6,583 bases of DNA from Sphingomonas bacterium. GTDB taxonomy: Bacteria > Pseudomonadota > Alphaproteobacteria > Sphingomonadales > Sphingomonadaceae. Made by a program: the position numbers and the translations under genes. The stretch covers positions 1 through 6,583 of the forward strand of contig JAJAYY010000140.1 in the NCBI GenBank assembly GCA_026785965.1, written 5' to 3'. The notes under the pieces are model-generated. The model did no database searches and was not told the DNA's origin. It saw nothing but the letters and a program-made list of their open reading frames with translations. Each line of letters opens with the position of its first letter. The stretch's first letter is position 1. Below are positions 1 through 6,583 of this stretch, in pieces.

Positions 1-441
1 CATGTGCATCGACCCGCCCTTGCCCTTCGAAATACCCGCGGCGCGCCCGGTCAGCTCGGCCATGATCAGCTTCGGGTCGATCCCGTACGCCAGCATGTGG
101 CCATGGTCGCGATAGCCGGTGATGACGCTGTCGCGCCCGACCTTCATCGCCGACTGGAGGCCGACCGCGACCGCTTCCTGGCCGATGTAGAGGTGGCAGA
201 AGCCGCCGATCAGCCCCAGCCCGTAAAGCTGCCCCGCGCGCTCCTCGAAGCGGCGGATGAGCAGCATCTGGCGGTAAAAATCGAGCAGCACGTCCTTCGA
301 CGCCTTGAAGCGCGTGGGCTCGGCAGGGCGTTCTCGATTCGACGGCGGCGAGGTCGCCACCTTGGCGCGATTGGACGGCGGCGGAGTCGCCGCCTTGGCG
401 CGCTTGAGGGCCGCAGGAGTCGTCTTGGCGGTACGCGCCAC
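1..441 (-). CDS. pdhA: Pyruvate dehydrogenase E1 component, alpha subunit (N-terminal part, cut by window edge)
   Basis: This is the thiamine-diphosphate-dependent E1 alpha subunit of the pyruvate dehydrogenase complex, which with E1 beta decarboxylates pyruvate and passes the acetyl group to E2 lipoyl groups in the cytoplasm. The first 147 residues are visible. Family signatures are the YRQMLLIRRFEERAGQLYG stretch (56-74), GFCHLYIGQEAV (80-91), YRDHGHMLAYG (110-120) and GKGGSMHM (140-147). The downstream GDG...N metal/TPP motif lies beyond the left edge. The start is GTG at 441: GGAG of a purine-rich GGAGAGAG lies 6 bases upstream, and an in-frame TAG at 493-495 blocks a much longer protein. 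Residues 1-42 are an Ala/Lys/Pro/Ser-rich, probably disordered extension built from 11-residue repeats, ahead of the catalytic fold. The gene follows the septum initiator after 81 bp and probably shares a transcript with eno. The family call is very secure; the start is likely but not proven. Confidence 0.95.
   Translation of the reverse strand, partial: MARTAKTTPAALKRAKAATPPPSNRAKVATSPPSNRERPAEPTRFKASKDVLLDFYRQMLLIRRFEERAGQLYGLGLIGGFCHLYIGQEAVAVGLQSAMKVGRDSVITGYRDHGHMLAYGIDPKLIMAELTGRAAGISKGKGGSMHM
341..406 (-). repeat. Two tandem 33-bp repeats in the 5' end of pdhA
   Basis: Copies at 341-373 and 374-406 match at 29 of 33 positions. In the PdhA frame they give units RAKAATPPPSN (residues 14-24) and RAKVATSPPSN (25-35). 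A weaker preceding unit, RTAKTTPAALK (3-13), keeps the same 11-residue period and R-x-x-K/R-A-K spacing. Because the period is a multiple of three, copy number could change without breaking the frame. Confidence 0.85.
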
Positions 442-443
442 AT

Positions 444-451
444 CTCTCTCC
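444..451 (-). promoter_or_regulatory. Ribosome binding site deciding the pdhA GTG start
   Basis: On the minus strand GGAGAGAG lies just upstream of GTG at 441, with the GGAG core 6 bases from the start codon. This is the reason for choosing GTG at 441. A nearby ATG at 443 opens a different frame that is only a shadow. Confidence 0.6.
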
Positions 452-472
452 AGATCAAAGCTTGTCGGCGCG

Positions 473-502
473 CGTATAGGAGCGACCAAGGCCTAAGGGC
501 AA
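473..502 (-). promoter_or_regulatory. Candidate housekeeping promoter for pdhA
   Basis: On the minus strand TTGCCC (497-502) and TATACG (473-478) are separated by 18 bases. Each matches the sigma-70 type consensus at four of six positions. Transcription would start near 466, about 25 bases before the GTG start. This would let pdhA be transcribed apart from eno. It is a motif match only, in a short gap, so it is tentative. Confidence 0.3.
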
Positions 503-522
503 TGCCGGTGCGTCAGCGCAAG

Positions 523-834
523 CTATTCGAGCGGAAGGATGACTTCATCGGCGCGGATCAGGCCGAGGTCGCGGCGGACCAGCTCGTCCGCCATGTCGGG
601 ATCGGCCTTGCGCGGGTCGAGCAAGGCCGACCGGTGGCGCAGTTGGGCGCGCTGCGCTTCAAGCTGCGCCAGCTCGACTTTGCGCACCCCCAAATCGCGA
701 TTGTAGCCGCCCCAGGCGAGCAAACCATTGGGTCCGGCGACGGCATGGCCGGCGAACGTCCCGATCACAACCAGCGCCAGCGCTGGCCACATCGCCCGCC
801 GGATCAATCCGATATTGTTGGTGCGCCCCCTCAT
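523..834 (-). CDS. ftsB: FtsB/DivIC-family septum formation initiator
   Basis: This 103-residue bitopic membrane protein belongs to the septum formation initiator (DivIC/FtsB) family. FtsB acts at mid-cell with FtsL and FtsQ in the divisome. A short basic cytoplasmic N-terminus (residues 1-13, with R2, R4, R12, R13) precedes one membrane helix at about 14-33. A Gly-rich turn follows (GPNGLLAWGGY, 34-44), then a Leu/Gln/Arg-rich coiled coil at about 46-72, and a conserved-looking tail DPDMADELVRRDLGLIRADE (78-97). Length and layout are typical of the family. The ATG at 834 has a modest GGAA upstream. It sits between eno and pdhA on the same strand, with gaps of 75 and 81 bp, an order common in alphaproteobacteria. 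The symbol rests on architecture; alphaproteobacterial members are often annotated only as septum formation initiator. Confidence 0.88.
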   Translation of the reverse strand: MRGRTNNIGLIRRAMWPALALVVIGTFAGHAVAGPNGLLAWGGYNRDLGVRKVELAQLEAQRAQLRHRSALLDPRKADPDMADELVRRDLGLIRADEVILPLE

Positions 835-909
835 GGTCGTTCCAAAGAATCAGAAAGACGTCATGATGGCAAGCGCTTTTGCGCGGATTCGCATAATTTT
901 TCCCGATGC

Positions 910-2857
<1,948 letters not shown>

Positions 2858-2858
<1 letters not shown>

Positions 2859-3193
2859 TGGCCAGCGCGGGCATCGATTCCGACGAGCAGCCGATCGGTG
2901 AATTATTCGGTCGGCTGATCGACGAAGGCAAAGGCTATGCCCGTGCCGAAATCGGGCTGGTCCGGGTCACCGCCGAGGCCAAGGCCGAGGCGTTCAAGCT
3001 GCCCGCATTGCTGCTCGTCGGCGCTTTGCTGTTCGTCATCGCCGGGGTGGTCGTGCTGTGCATGACCATCGCGCTAGTGCTGGCGACCTTGATCGGACCG
3101 CTCGCCGGCGGGCTCGCCGCGACCGTGATCGCGTTCGGCATCGCCGGCGCACTCGGCCTGATCGCGAAGTCCAGGTTGGGGGCCGGCCGATGA
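2858..3193 (+). CDS. PF07332 (holin-X/YqjE-type) two-helix membrane protein (operon gene 2)
   Basis: The 111-residue product starts with a soluble amphipathic part (1-47) carrying the PIGELFGRLIDEGKGYARAE (12-31) pattern typical of PF07332 proteins, where a short helix ends in a Y-A-R/K-A-E element. Two long hydrophobic helices follow at about 48-77 and 82-104, with a short turn at GPLAGG, and a basic end (KSRLGAGR). The Pfam label 'phage holin' is historical. Chromosomal members such as E. coli YqjE sit next to YqjD and are not lysis proteins as far as known, and there are no phage genes around. The ATG overlaps the preceding TGA (TGATG) and its own TGA overlaps the next ATG (ATGA), so translation of the three genes is probably coupled. 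The molecular function is not known. Confidence 0.88.
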
Positions 3194-3606
3194 CCGAAGC
3201 GCCCAAAGTCGTCGCCGCGCGGATCGAAGTCGCGAAACGCCGCGCCGCGTTGATCGACACCGCCAAGGAGCTTCAGGTCCGGCTTGCGCCCAAGACCCTC
3301 GCCAGCGAGGCGTGGGAAAAAGCCAAGAATAAGGGTGCGGACATTGCCGAGGATGCGGTCGATGCCGTGCGCAGCCGCCCGGTCGCGGTCGGCGGAGTCG
3401 CCGCCGCCTTGGCGATGTTCTTCGCCCGCGATCCGCTCAAGGATGCAGCGGTCAAGCTGTACGACGCCATGACGTCAAAGCCTGCAGCCAAAAAGCAAGC
3501 TCCGGCGTTGAAGGCGAACAAGCCGAACAAGTCGGCTTCCCGACCGGCCAAACCGCGCGCGCGCCGCGCCCCGCGGATTACCCGCAAGACGGAGACTGTG
3601 ACATGA
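3190..3606 (+). CDS. DUF3618/YqjK-like membrane protein with basic C-terminal tail (operon gene 3)
   Basis: The 138-residue product has an N-terminal charged helix (about 5-60) containing ARIEVAKRRAALIDTAKELQ and RLAPKTL, resembling the DUF3618 pattern of an R/E-rich helix leading into 'RLSP'. A short hydrophobic segment follows (RSRPVAVGGVAAALAMFFAR, 62-81), with a Pro entry like that of gene 1. The tail 96-138 carries 14 Lys/Arg and one acidic residue, rich in Ala and Pro, like a histone-H1-type or membrane-surface-binding tail. By position and layout it corresponds to YqjK in the enterobacterial yqjDEK cluster; this is an inference. The start at 3190 uses the ATGA overlap with gene 2. The frame stays open for 44 codons upstream, but that lies inside gene 2 and has no reason to be used. 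Its TGA overlaps the gene 4 ATG (ATGA). Function unknown. Confidence 0.82.
   Translation: MTEAPKVVAARIEVAKRRAALIDTAKELQVRLAPKTLASEAWEKAKNKGADIAEDAVDAVRSRPVAVGGVAAALAMFFARDPLKDAAVKLYDAMTSKPAAKKQAPALKANKPNKSASRPAKPRARRAPRITRKTETVT
3391..3411 (+). repeat. 21-bp exact match to the pdhA 5' repeat (positions 380-400)
   Basis: The 21 bases here are identical, on the same plus strand, to 380-400. Here they code for part of the gene 3 membrane segment (GGVAAALA); at 380-400 the opposite strand codes for the PdhA extension. The repeat can form a GAGT-loop hairpin with a CGGCG stem here and a 7-bp GGCGGCG stem at 375-392. Local GC richness and codon bias raise the chance of coincidence. Confidence 0.5.
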
Positions 3607-4037
3607 GCGTCAAGCACACCGACACGACCAAGCCCGCCGACCCCTCGCTGCGCGACCGCGCTGGCGATGTCTACGACACCGCCCGCACCGCTGCGGTCGA
3701 CGCCTATGACACCGCCCGCGAGCGCACCGAGCAGGCCAGTGCCAAGGCGAGCGACCAGATTGACGAAGCGCCGCTGATCGCGCTTGCTGGCGGCCTTGCC
3801 GCTGGCGCCTTGCTCGCTGCCTTGCTCCCGCGCACCAAGGCTGAGGATAAATTGCTCGGCCCGGCCGGCGAACGCATCACCGGCAGCGCGTCGGCTGCGG
3901 TCGAGGCCGCCAAGCAGGCCGGGCGCGACAAGTTCGCCGAACTCAACCTGACCCGCGATGCCGGGGCTTCGGCGTTCGAAGCGATCATCAAGGGGGTCAG
4001 CGAAGCCGCGCTCGGCTCGGTCCGCCGCAAGGACTGA
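3603..4037 (+). CDS. LEA-like repeat protein with central membrane segment (operon gene 4)
   Basis: The 144-residue product is not assigned to a named family. The N-terminal third is highly charged and helical, and carries two consecutive 11-residue units, YDTARTAAVDA (24-34) and YDTARERTEQA (35-45). Such 11-mers occur in LEA-type and apolipoprotein-like amphipathic helices. A hydrophobic, Gly/Ala/Leu-rich segment at about 57-76 begins after a Glu-Ala-Pro, like the anchors of genes 1 and 3, and ends at PRTK. The C-terminal part (80-144) is again soluble and helical, so this is a central rather than a terminal anchor, or a membrane-associated hairpin. The ATG overlaps the stop of gene 3 (ATGA), making this the last member of the operon; the next gene begins 56 bp after its TGA. 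A protective or membrane-organising stress role is a guess from composition and context. Confidence 0.82.
   Translation: MSVKHTDTTKPADPSLRDRAGDVYDTARTAAVDAYDTARERTEQASAKASDQIDEAPLIALAGGLAAGALLAALLPRTKAEDKLLGPAGERITGSASAAVEAAKQAGRDKFAELNLTRDAGASAFEAIIKGVSEAALGSVRRKD
3672..3737 (+). repeat. Tandem 33-bp (11-codon) repeat in operon gene 4
   Basis: Units 3672-3704 and 3705-3737 both begin with the codons for YDTAR and code for YDTARTAAVDA and YDTARERTEQA. DNA identity is high in the first half and falls in the second. The period matches the 11-residue repeat of amphipathic LEA-type helices. Confidence 0.6.
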
Positions 4038-4093
4038 CCCTTCCTCTCACAACCCGGTTCGCAAGCGTCATTTTTGGTGCTAGCGGGCCGGGC

Positions 4094-4345
4094 ATGAGCA
4101 AGCTTCATCTCGTATTCGGCGGGCGCGTCAAGGATCCGCAAGGCCTCGACTTCGTCGATCTCAACACCATCGACTTGGTCGGATTGTTCGACAATTATGC
4201 CGACGCCGAAGACGCCTGGCGCGGCTCCGCCCAGCGCACCGTCGACGACGCAGAAATGAAATATGTCGTCGTCCACCTCCACCGCTTGCTCGAACCCGAG
4301 ACGTCAGCGAGCGATTCAGGCGCCGCGATAACGCCACAGCAATAA
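4094..4345 (+). CDS. DUF4170 domain protein
   Basis: This 83-residue soluble protein matches the small alphaproteobacterial DUF4170 family. The core is KLHLVFGGRVKDPQGLDF (3-20), then DLVGLFDNYADAEDAWRGSA (27-46), and AEMKYVVVHLHRLLEP (53-68). The pattern is a beta strand plus helix with an aromatic/His-rich end. A polar tail (69-83) extends past the usual family end, and its codons overlap the convergent rhomboid gene. No function is established for the family. The ATG at 4094 is the only sensible start because the family N-terminus begins there; the upstream ribosome site is weak. A 56 bp gap separates it from the stress-type operon on the same strand. No clear promoter or terminator is seen in that gap, so read-through from the operon is possible. 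Confidence 0.88.
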   Translation: MSKLHLVFGGRVKDPQGLDFVDLNTIDLVGLFDNYADAEDAWRGSAQRTVDDAEMKYVVVHLHRLLEPETSASDSGAAITPQQ

Positions 4346-4960
4346 CGGTCGCTGCATCGCCAGCCCGGCGATAAACCCGCCGATATGCGCCGGGGTCGCG
4401 AGCATCACGCCCTGCCCTCCGGCGAGCAATTGCGTCATCCACTGGATAATCACCCACGTCGCGAGCAGCCACGCCGCGTGGATCGCGCGGTTGAGTGAAA
4501 GCGAGCGCGTGACCGGCTTGGGCCGCGCCGCGAGCAAGGCGTAAATTCCGAACCACGCGCTGATCGCGCCCGACGCGCCGACCATCGGCACCATCGCCGC
4601 AGGATCGGCGATCCATTGCGCCGCCGCTGCAGCGACCGCCCCGACCAGATAAGCGAGGATCATGGCTGACGCGCCGAGCACGCTCTCGACCTGCCTCCCG
4701 ACCCACACCAGCATCACCAGGTTGAGCGCGAGGTGGACCAATCCGCCGTGGACGAGGGTCGCGCTGAACGGCGTCAGAAACGCCGCTACCGCGCCCGGCA
4801 CATCGAGCAGCCCGCCGAGCCGCGCCGGGATGAAGCCGAGCGCGCCCGCCGCCTGGTCGAGCGATCCCGACACCATCACCCCGATCGACACCAGCGCCGT
4901 CACGACCGCGATGATTGCGGTCGCACTGGTCCAGCTTACGGCGCCCTCGGACTGGCTCAA
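4316..4960 (-). CDS. Rhomboid-family intramembrane serine protease
   Basis: Rhomboids cut transmembrane substrates within the membrane using a Ser-His dyad. The 214-residue product has about six hydrophobic segments: near 13-32, 55-88 (possibly split), 97-116, 130-145, 162-180 and 186-201. The catalytic signature is complete: [10 protein letters not shown] (71-80) supplies the stabilising His76 and Asn80, GASG (128-131) holds the nucleophile Ser130, and AHIGG (191-195) holds His192. Substrates are unknown. The start is a TTG at 4960 whose last two bases belong to the greA TGA. Downstream GTG codons would cut into the first membrane helix, so TTG is preferred, with GAG five bases upstream. It is therefore translationally coupled to greA. 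The last 30 bp overlap the end of the convergent DUF4170 gene, so the C-terminal residues are constrained by two genes. Confidence 0.93.
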   Translation of the reverse strand: MSQSEGAVSWTSATAIIAVVTALVSIGVMVSGSLDQAAGALGFIPARLGGLLDVPGAVAAFLTPFSATLVHGGLVHLALNLVMLVWVGRQVESVLGASAMILAYLVGAVAAAAAQWIADPAAMVPMVGASGAISAWFGIYALLAARPKPVTRSLSLNRAIHAAWLLATWVIIQWMTQLLAGGQGVMLATPAHIGGFIAGLAMQRPLLLWRYRGA

Positions 4961-5430
4961 ATGAACTCGATCTTGGCGATTTCGTAATAACGTTCGCCGG
5001 CCGGAGTGGTGACTTCGACTTCCTCGCCGACCTGGCGGCTGATCAAAGCGCGGCCGAGCGGGCTATTGTACGAAATCCGCCCGACATTGGCGTCGGCCTC
5101 GGTCTGCCCGACAAGCTGGTAGCGGATTTTTTTCTTTTCCTCGTCGATCAGGGTGACGGTCGCGCCGAACACCACTTTGTCGCCCGACAATGTGGTCGGA
5201 TCGATCACCAGCGCGCGGCTCAGCCGATCCTCGACGTCGGCGAGCATCGCCTCGACCTGGCCCTGGCGTTCCTTGGCGGCATGATATTCGGCATTTTCCG
5301 AAAGATCGCCGTGGGCGCGCGCTTCCTCGATCGAATCGATGATCTCGGGCCGCTCAAGCTTGAGCCGCCTGGCATCTTCGGTCAGCTGGCGAAAACCTTC
5401 GACCAGCATCGGCACCTTTTCGCTCGCCAT
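4957..5430 (-). CDS. greA: Transcription elongation factor GreA
   Basis: GreA enters the secondary channel of backtracked RNA polymerase and stimulates cleavage of the nascent RNA 3' end. The product is 157 residues, against 158 in E. coli. The N-terminal coiled coil (about 10-75) contains the family signature [20 protein letters not shown] (37-56), with tip acidic residues Asp42 and Glu45 intact. The C-terminal FKBP-like domain (about 80-157) includes [22 protein letters not shown] and [11 protein letters not shown]. The ATG at 5430 matches the normal GreA N-terminus, with AGGGG about ten bases upstream. It lies 79 bp downstream of carB on the same strand and overlaps the start of the rhomboid gene, so a carB–greA–rhomboid transcript is likely. 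No promoter convincing enough to list was found in the 79 bp gap. Confidence 0.97.
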   Translation of the reverse strand: MASEKVPMLVEGFRQLTEDARRLKLERPEIIDSIEEARAHGDLSENAEYHAAKERQGQVEAMLADVEDRLSRALVIDPTTLSGDKVVFGATVTLIDEEKKKIRYQLVGQTEADANVGRISYNSPLGRALISRQVGEEVEVTTPAGERYYEIAKIEFI

Positions 5431-5509
5431 CTCGTCATACCCCTGTTGCCAAAACCGTCCCGGCGCTCACCATTCGGCAGAGCGGACACGCGGGCGATCT
5501 TGCGGAAAA

Positions 5510-6583
5510 TCAGCGTTTCGAAGCCGAATAATAGGATTGGAGCGAGCGAACTTCAAGCGCGTGCCCGCGTAGCGCCCCAATCGCGTTCGCCGTCGCCAGG
5601 CTCGCCGCCGCCGTGGTGAAGTAAGGAACACGCGCTTTGATCGCCGCCTCGCGGATCGCCTGGCTGTCTTTGAGCGACTGCCAGCCCTCGGTGGTATTGT
5701 AGATCAATTGCACCCCGCCATCGACGATCCGGTCGACGATATGCGGACGGCCCTGCGCGACCTTGTTGACGCGTTCGACCGGCAAGCCCTCGGCAGTGAG
5801 GAAGGCGCATGTCCCGCTGGTCGCGATCAGCGTGAAGCCCAGCTCGATCATGCGCTTTGCGGCGGGCAATATGAACGGCTTGTCGGTTTCCTTGACCGAG
5901 ATGAATACAGTGCCAGCATCAGGTAGAACGATCCCACCGCCGAGCTGCGACTTGGCGAAGGCGATGTCAAAATTGTCCGAGATTCCCATCACTTCGCCGG
6001 TGCTCTTCATCTCTGGTGACAGCACTGGATCGGTCCCGGGGAAGCGCGCGAAGGGAAACACGCTTTCCTTGACCGCGATATGGCCGATGTCGCGGTCGAT
6101 GGCGGCGAAGTTGGACAAGGGCTCGCCCGCCATCACCCGCGCCGCGATCTTGGCGATCGGCCGCCCGATCGCTTTCGCGACGAACGGCACGGTGCGGCTG
6201 GCGCGCGGGTTGACCTCGATCAGATAGACCGCCTCGTCCTTGACCGCGAACTGGATGTTCATCAGCCCCTTGACCCCCAGCGCCAATGCCAGCGCCTCGG
6301 TCTGGCGCTCGATCTCGGCCAGGATCGCGGGCGACAGGCTGTACGGCGGGATCGAGCAGGCGCTGTCGCCCGAATGGACCCCGGCTTCCTCGATATGCTG
6401 GAGGATGCCGGCGACCGCGACTTGCGTCCCGTCGCAGATCGCGTCGACATCGACCTCGATCGCGTCGCGCAGATAGCGGTCGATCAGCACCGGCGAATTC
6501 CCCGACACCTGCACTGCAGTGGCGATGTAATGATCGAGCTGGTCGGGGCCATCGACCACCTCCATCGCGCGCCCGCCCAGCAC
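5510..6583 (-). CDS. carB: Carbamoyl-phosphate synthase large subunit (C-terminal third, cut by window edge)
   Basis: CarB makes carbamoyl phosphate from bicarbonate, ammonia supplied by CarA and two ATP, feeding pyrimidine and arginine synthesis. The 357 residues visible begin inside the second ATP-grasp domain at [10 protein letters not shown], so the GTG at 6583 is internal and not a start; about two thirds of the roughly 1,100-residue protein lies beyond the right edge. The synthetase domain continues to about residue 200, with [18 protein letters not shown] (63-80), the ATP/Mg-binding [20 protein letters not shown] (111-130) and a VKESVFPF stretch (171-178). The C-terminal MGS-like allosteric domain (about 223-345) shows [24 protein letters not shown] and NTTEG. 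Residues 346-357 are a short tail ending in SKR. Reading is intact to TGA at 5510. It precedes greA by 79 bp. Confidence 0.97.
   Translation of the reverse strand: MLGGRAMEVVDGPDQLDHYIATAVQVSGNSPVLIDRYLRDAIEVDVDAICDGTQVAVAGILQHIEEAGVHSGDSACSIPPYSLSPAILAEIERQTEALALALGVKGLMNIQFAVKDEAVYLIEVNPRASRTVPFVAKAIGRPIAKIAARVMAGEPLSNFAAIDRDIGHIAVKESVFPFARFPGTDPVLSPEMKSTGEVMGISDNFDIAFAKSQLGGGIVLPDAGTVFISVKETDKPFILPAAKRMIELGFTLIATSGTCAFLTAEGLPVERVNKVAQGRPHIVDRIVDGGVQLIYNTTEGWQSLKDSQAIREAAIKARVPYFTTAAASLATANAIGALRGHALEVRSLQSYYSASKR

Noticed and set aside
835..909. Intrinsic terminator or promoter between eno and ftsB
   Set aside because: Only a 4-bp GCGC stem around AAAA is present without a T-run after it. 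The TTGCCA on the minus strand lacks a fitting -10 element, so nothing is called in this gap.
4038..4093. Promoter for the DUF4170 gene or terminator of the four-gene operon
   Set aside because: TTCGCA and TGCTAG are present but only 14 bases apart, and there is no hairpin before the T-run at 4072-4076. Neither call could be supported.
3704..4282. 192-residue open frame on the minus strand
   Set aside because: It lies antisense to operon gene 4 and the DUF4170 gene, crosses the gap between them, and shows no family features.
4161..4706. 181-residue open frame on the minus strand within the rhomboid gene
   Set aside because: It overlaps the rhomboid protease on the same strand in a different frame and is Arg/Gly-rich. 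The rhomboid frame has intact catalytic motifs, so this is a shadow.
5431..5509. Separate greA promoter or carB terminator
   Set aside because: The 79 bp gap shows neither a stable hairpin with a T-run nor a spaced -35/-10 pair better than chance.

Overview
This 6.6 kb window is GC-rich and almost entirely coding. It looks like chromosomal DNA from an alphaproteobacterium, most likely a sphingomonad (Sphingomonadales). That placement rests on the eno–septum initiator–pdhA gene order, the DUF4170 protein, the carB–greA neighbourhood and an EcfG-type promoter candidate. It is inferred from protein character and gene order, because no database search was possible.

Left block (1-2199, minus strand): eno (complete), an FtsB/DivIC-family septum initiator (complete) and the 5' part of pdhA (running off the left edge) read in the same direction with gaps of 75 and 81 bp. 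Enolase makes phosphoenolpyruvate and PdhA starts pyruvate oxidation to acetyl-CoA, so lower glycolysis and entry to the TCA cycle flank a small cell-division membrane protein. Candidate housekeeping promoters lie in front of eno and pdhA.

Central block (2340-4037, plus strand): four small genes abut with start/stop overlaps (TGATG, ATGA, ATGA) and form a tight operon divergent from eno. They encode a helical C-tail-anchored YqjD/ElaB-like protein, a two-helix PF07332 (YqjE/holin-X type) membrane protein, a DUF3618/YqjK-like protein with a very basic tail, and a protein with an 11-residue LEA-like repeat and a central membrane segment. In front of gene 1 lies GGAAC-N17-GGTT, close to the EcfG general-stress sigma consensus, followed by a strong AAGGAG ribosome binding site. 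The layout resembles enterobacterial yqjD-yqjE-yqjK, which is also stress-regulated, and is the most interesting part of the window.

Right block (4094-6583): a small DUF4170 gene on the plus strand runs tail-to-tail into a minus-strand cluster of carB (3' third only), greA and a rhomboid-family membrane serine protease. The rhomboid gene starts at a TTG that overlaps the greA stop codon, and its 3' end overlaps the DUF4170 gene by 30 bp. No RNA genes, mobile elements, CRISPR arrays or convincing intrinsic terminators were seen. Apart from gene overlaps, non-coding DNA is limited to short gaps; the largest is the 140 bp divergent eno/stress-operon promoter region.
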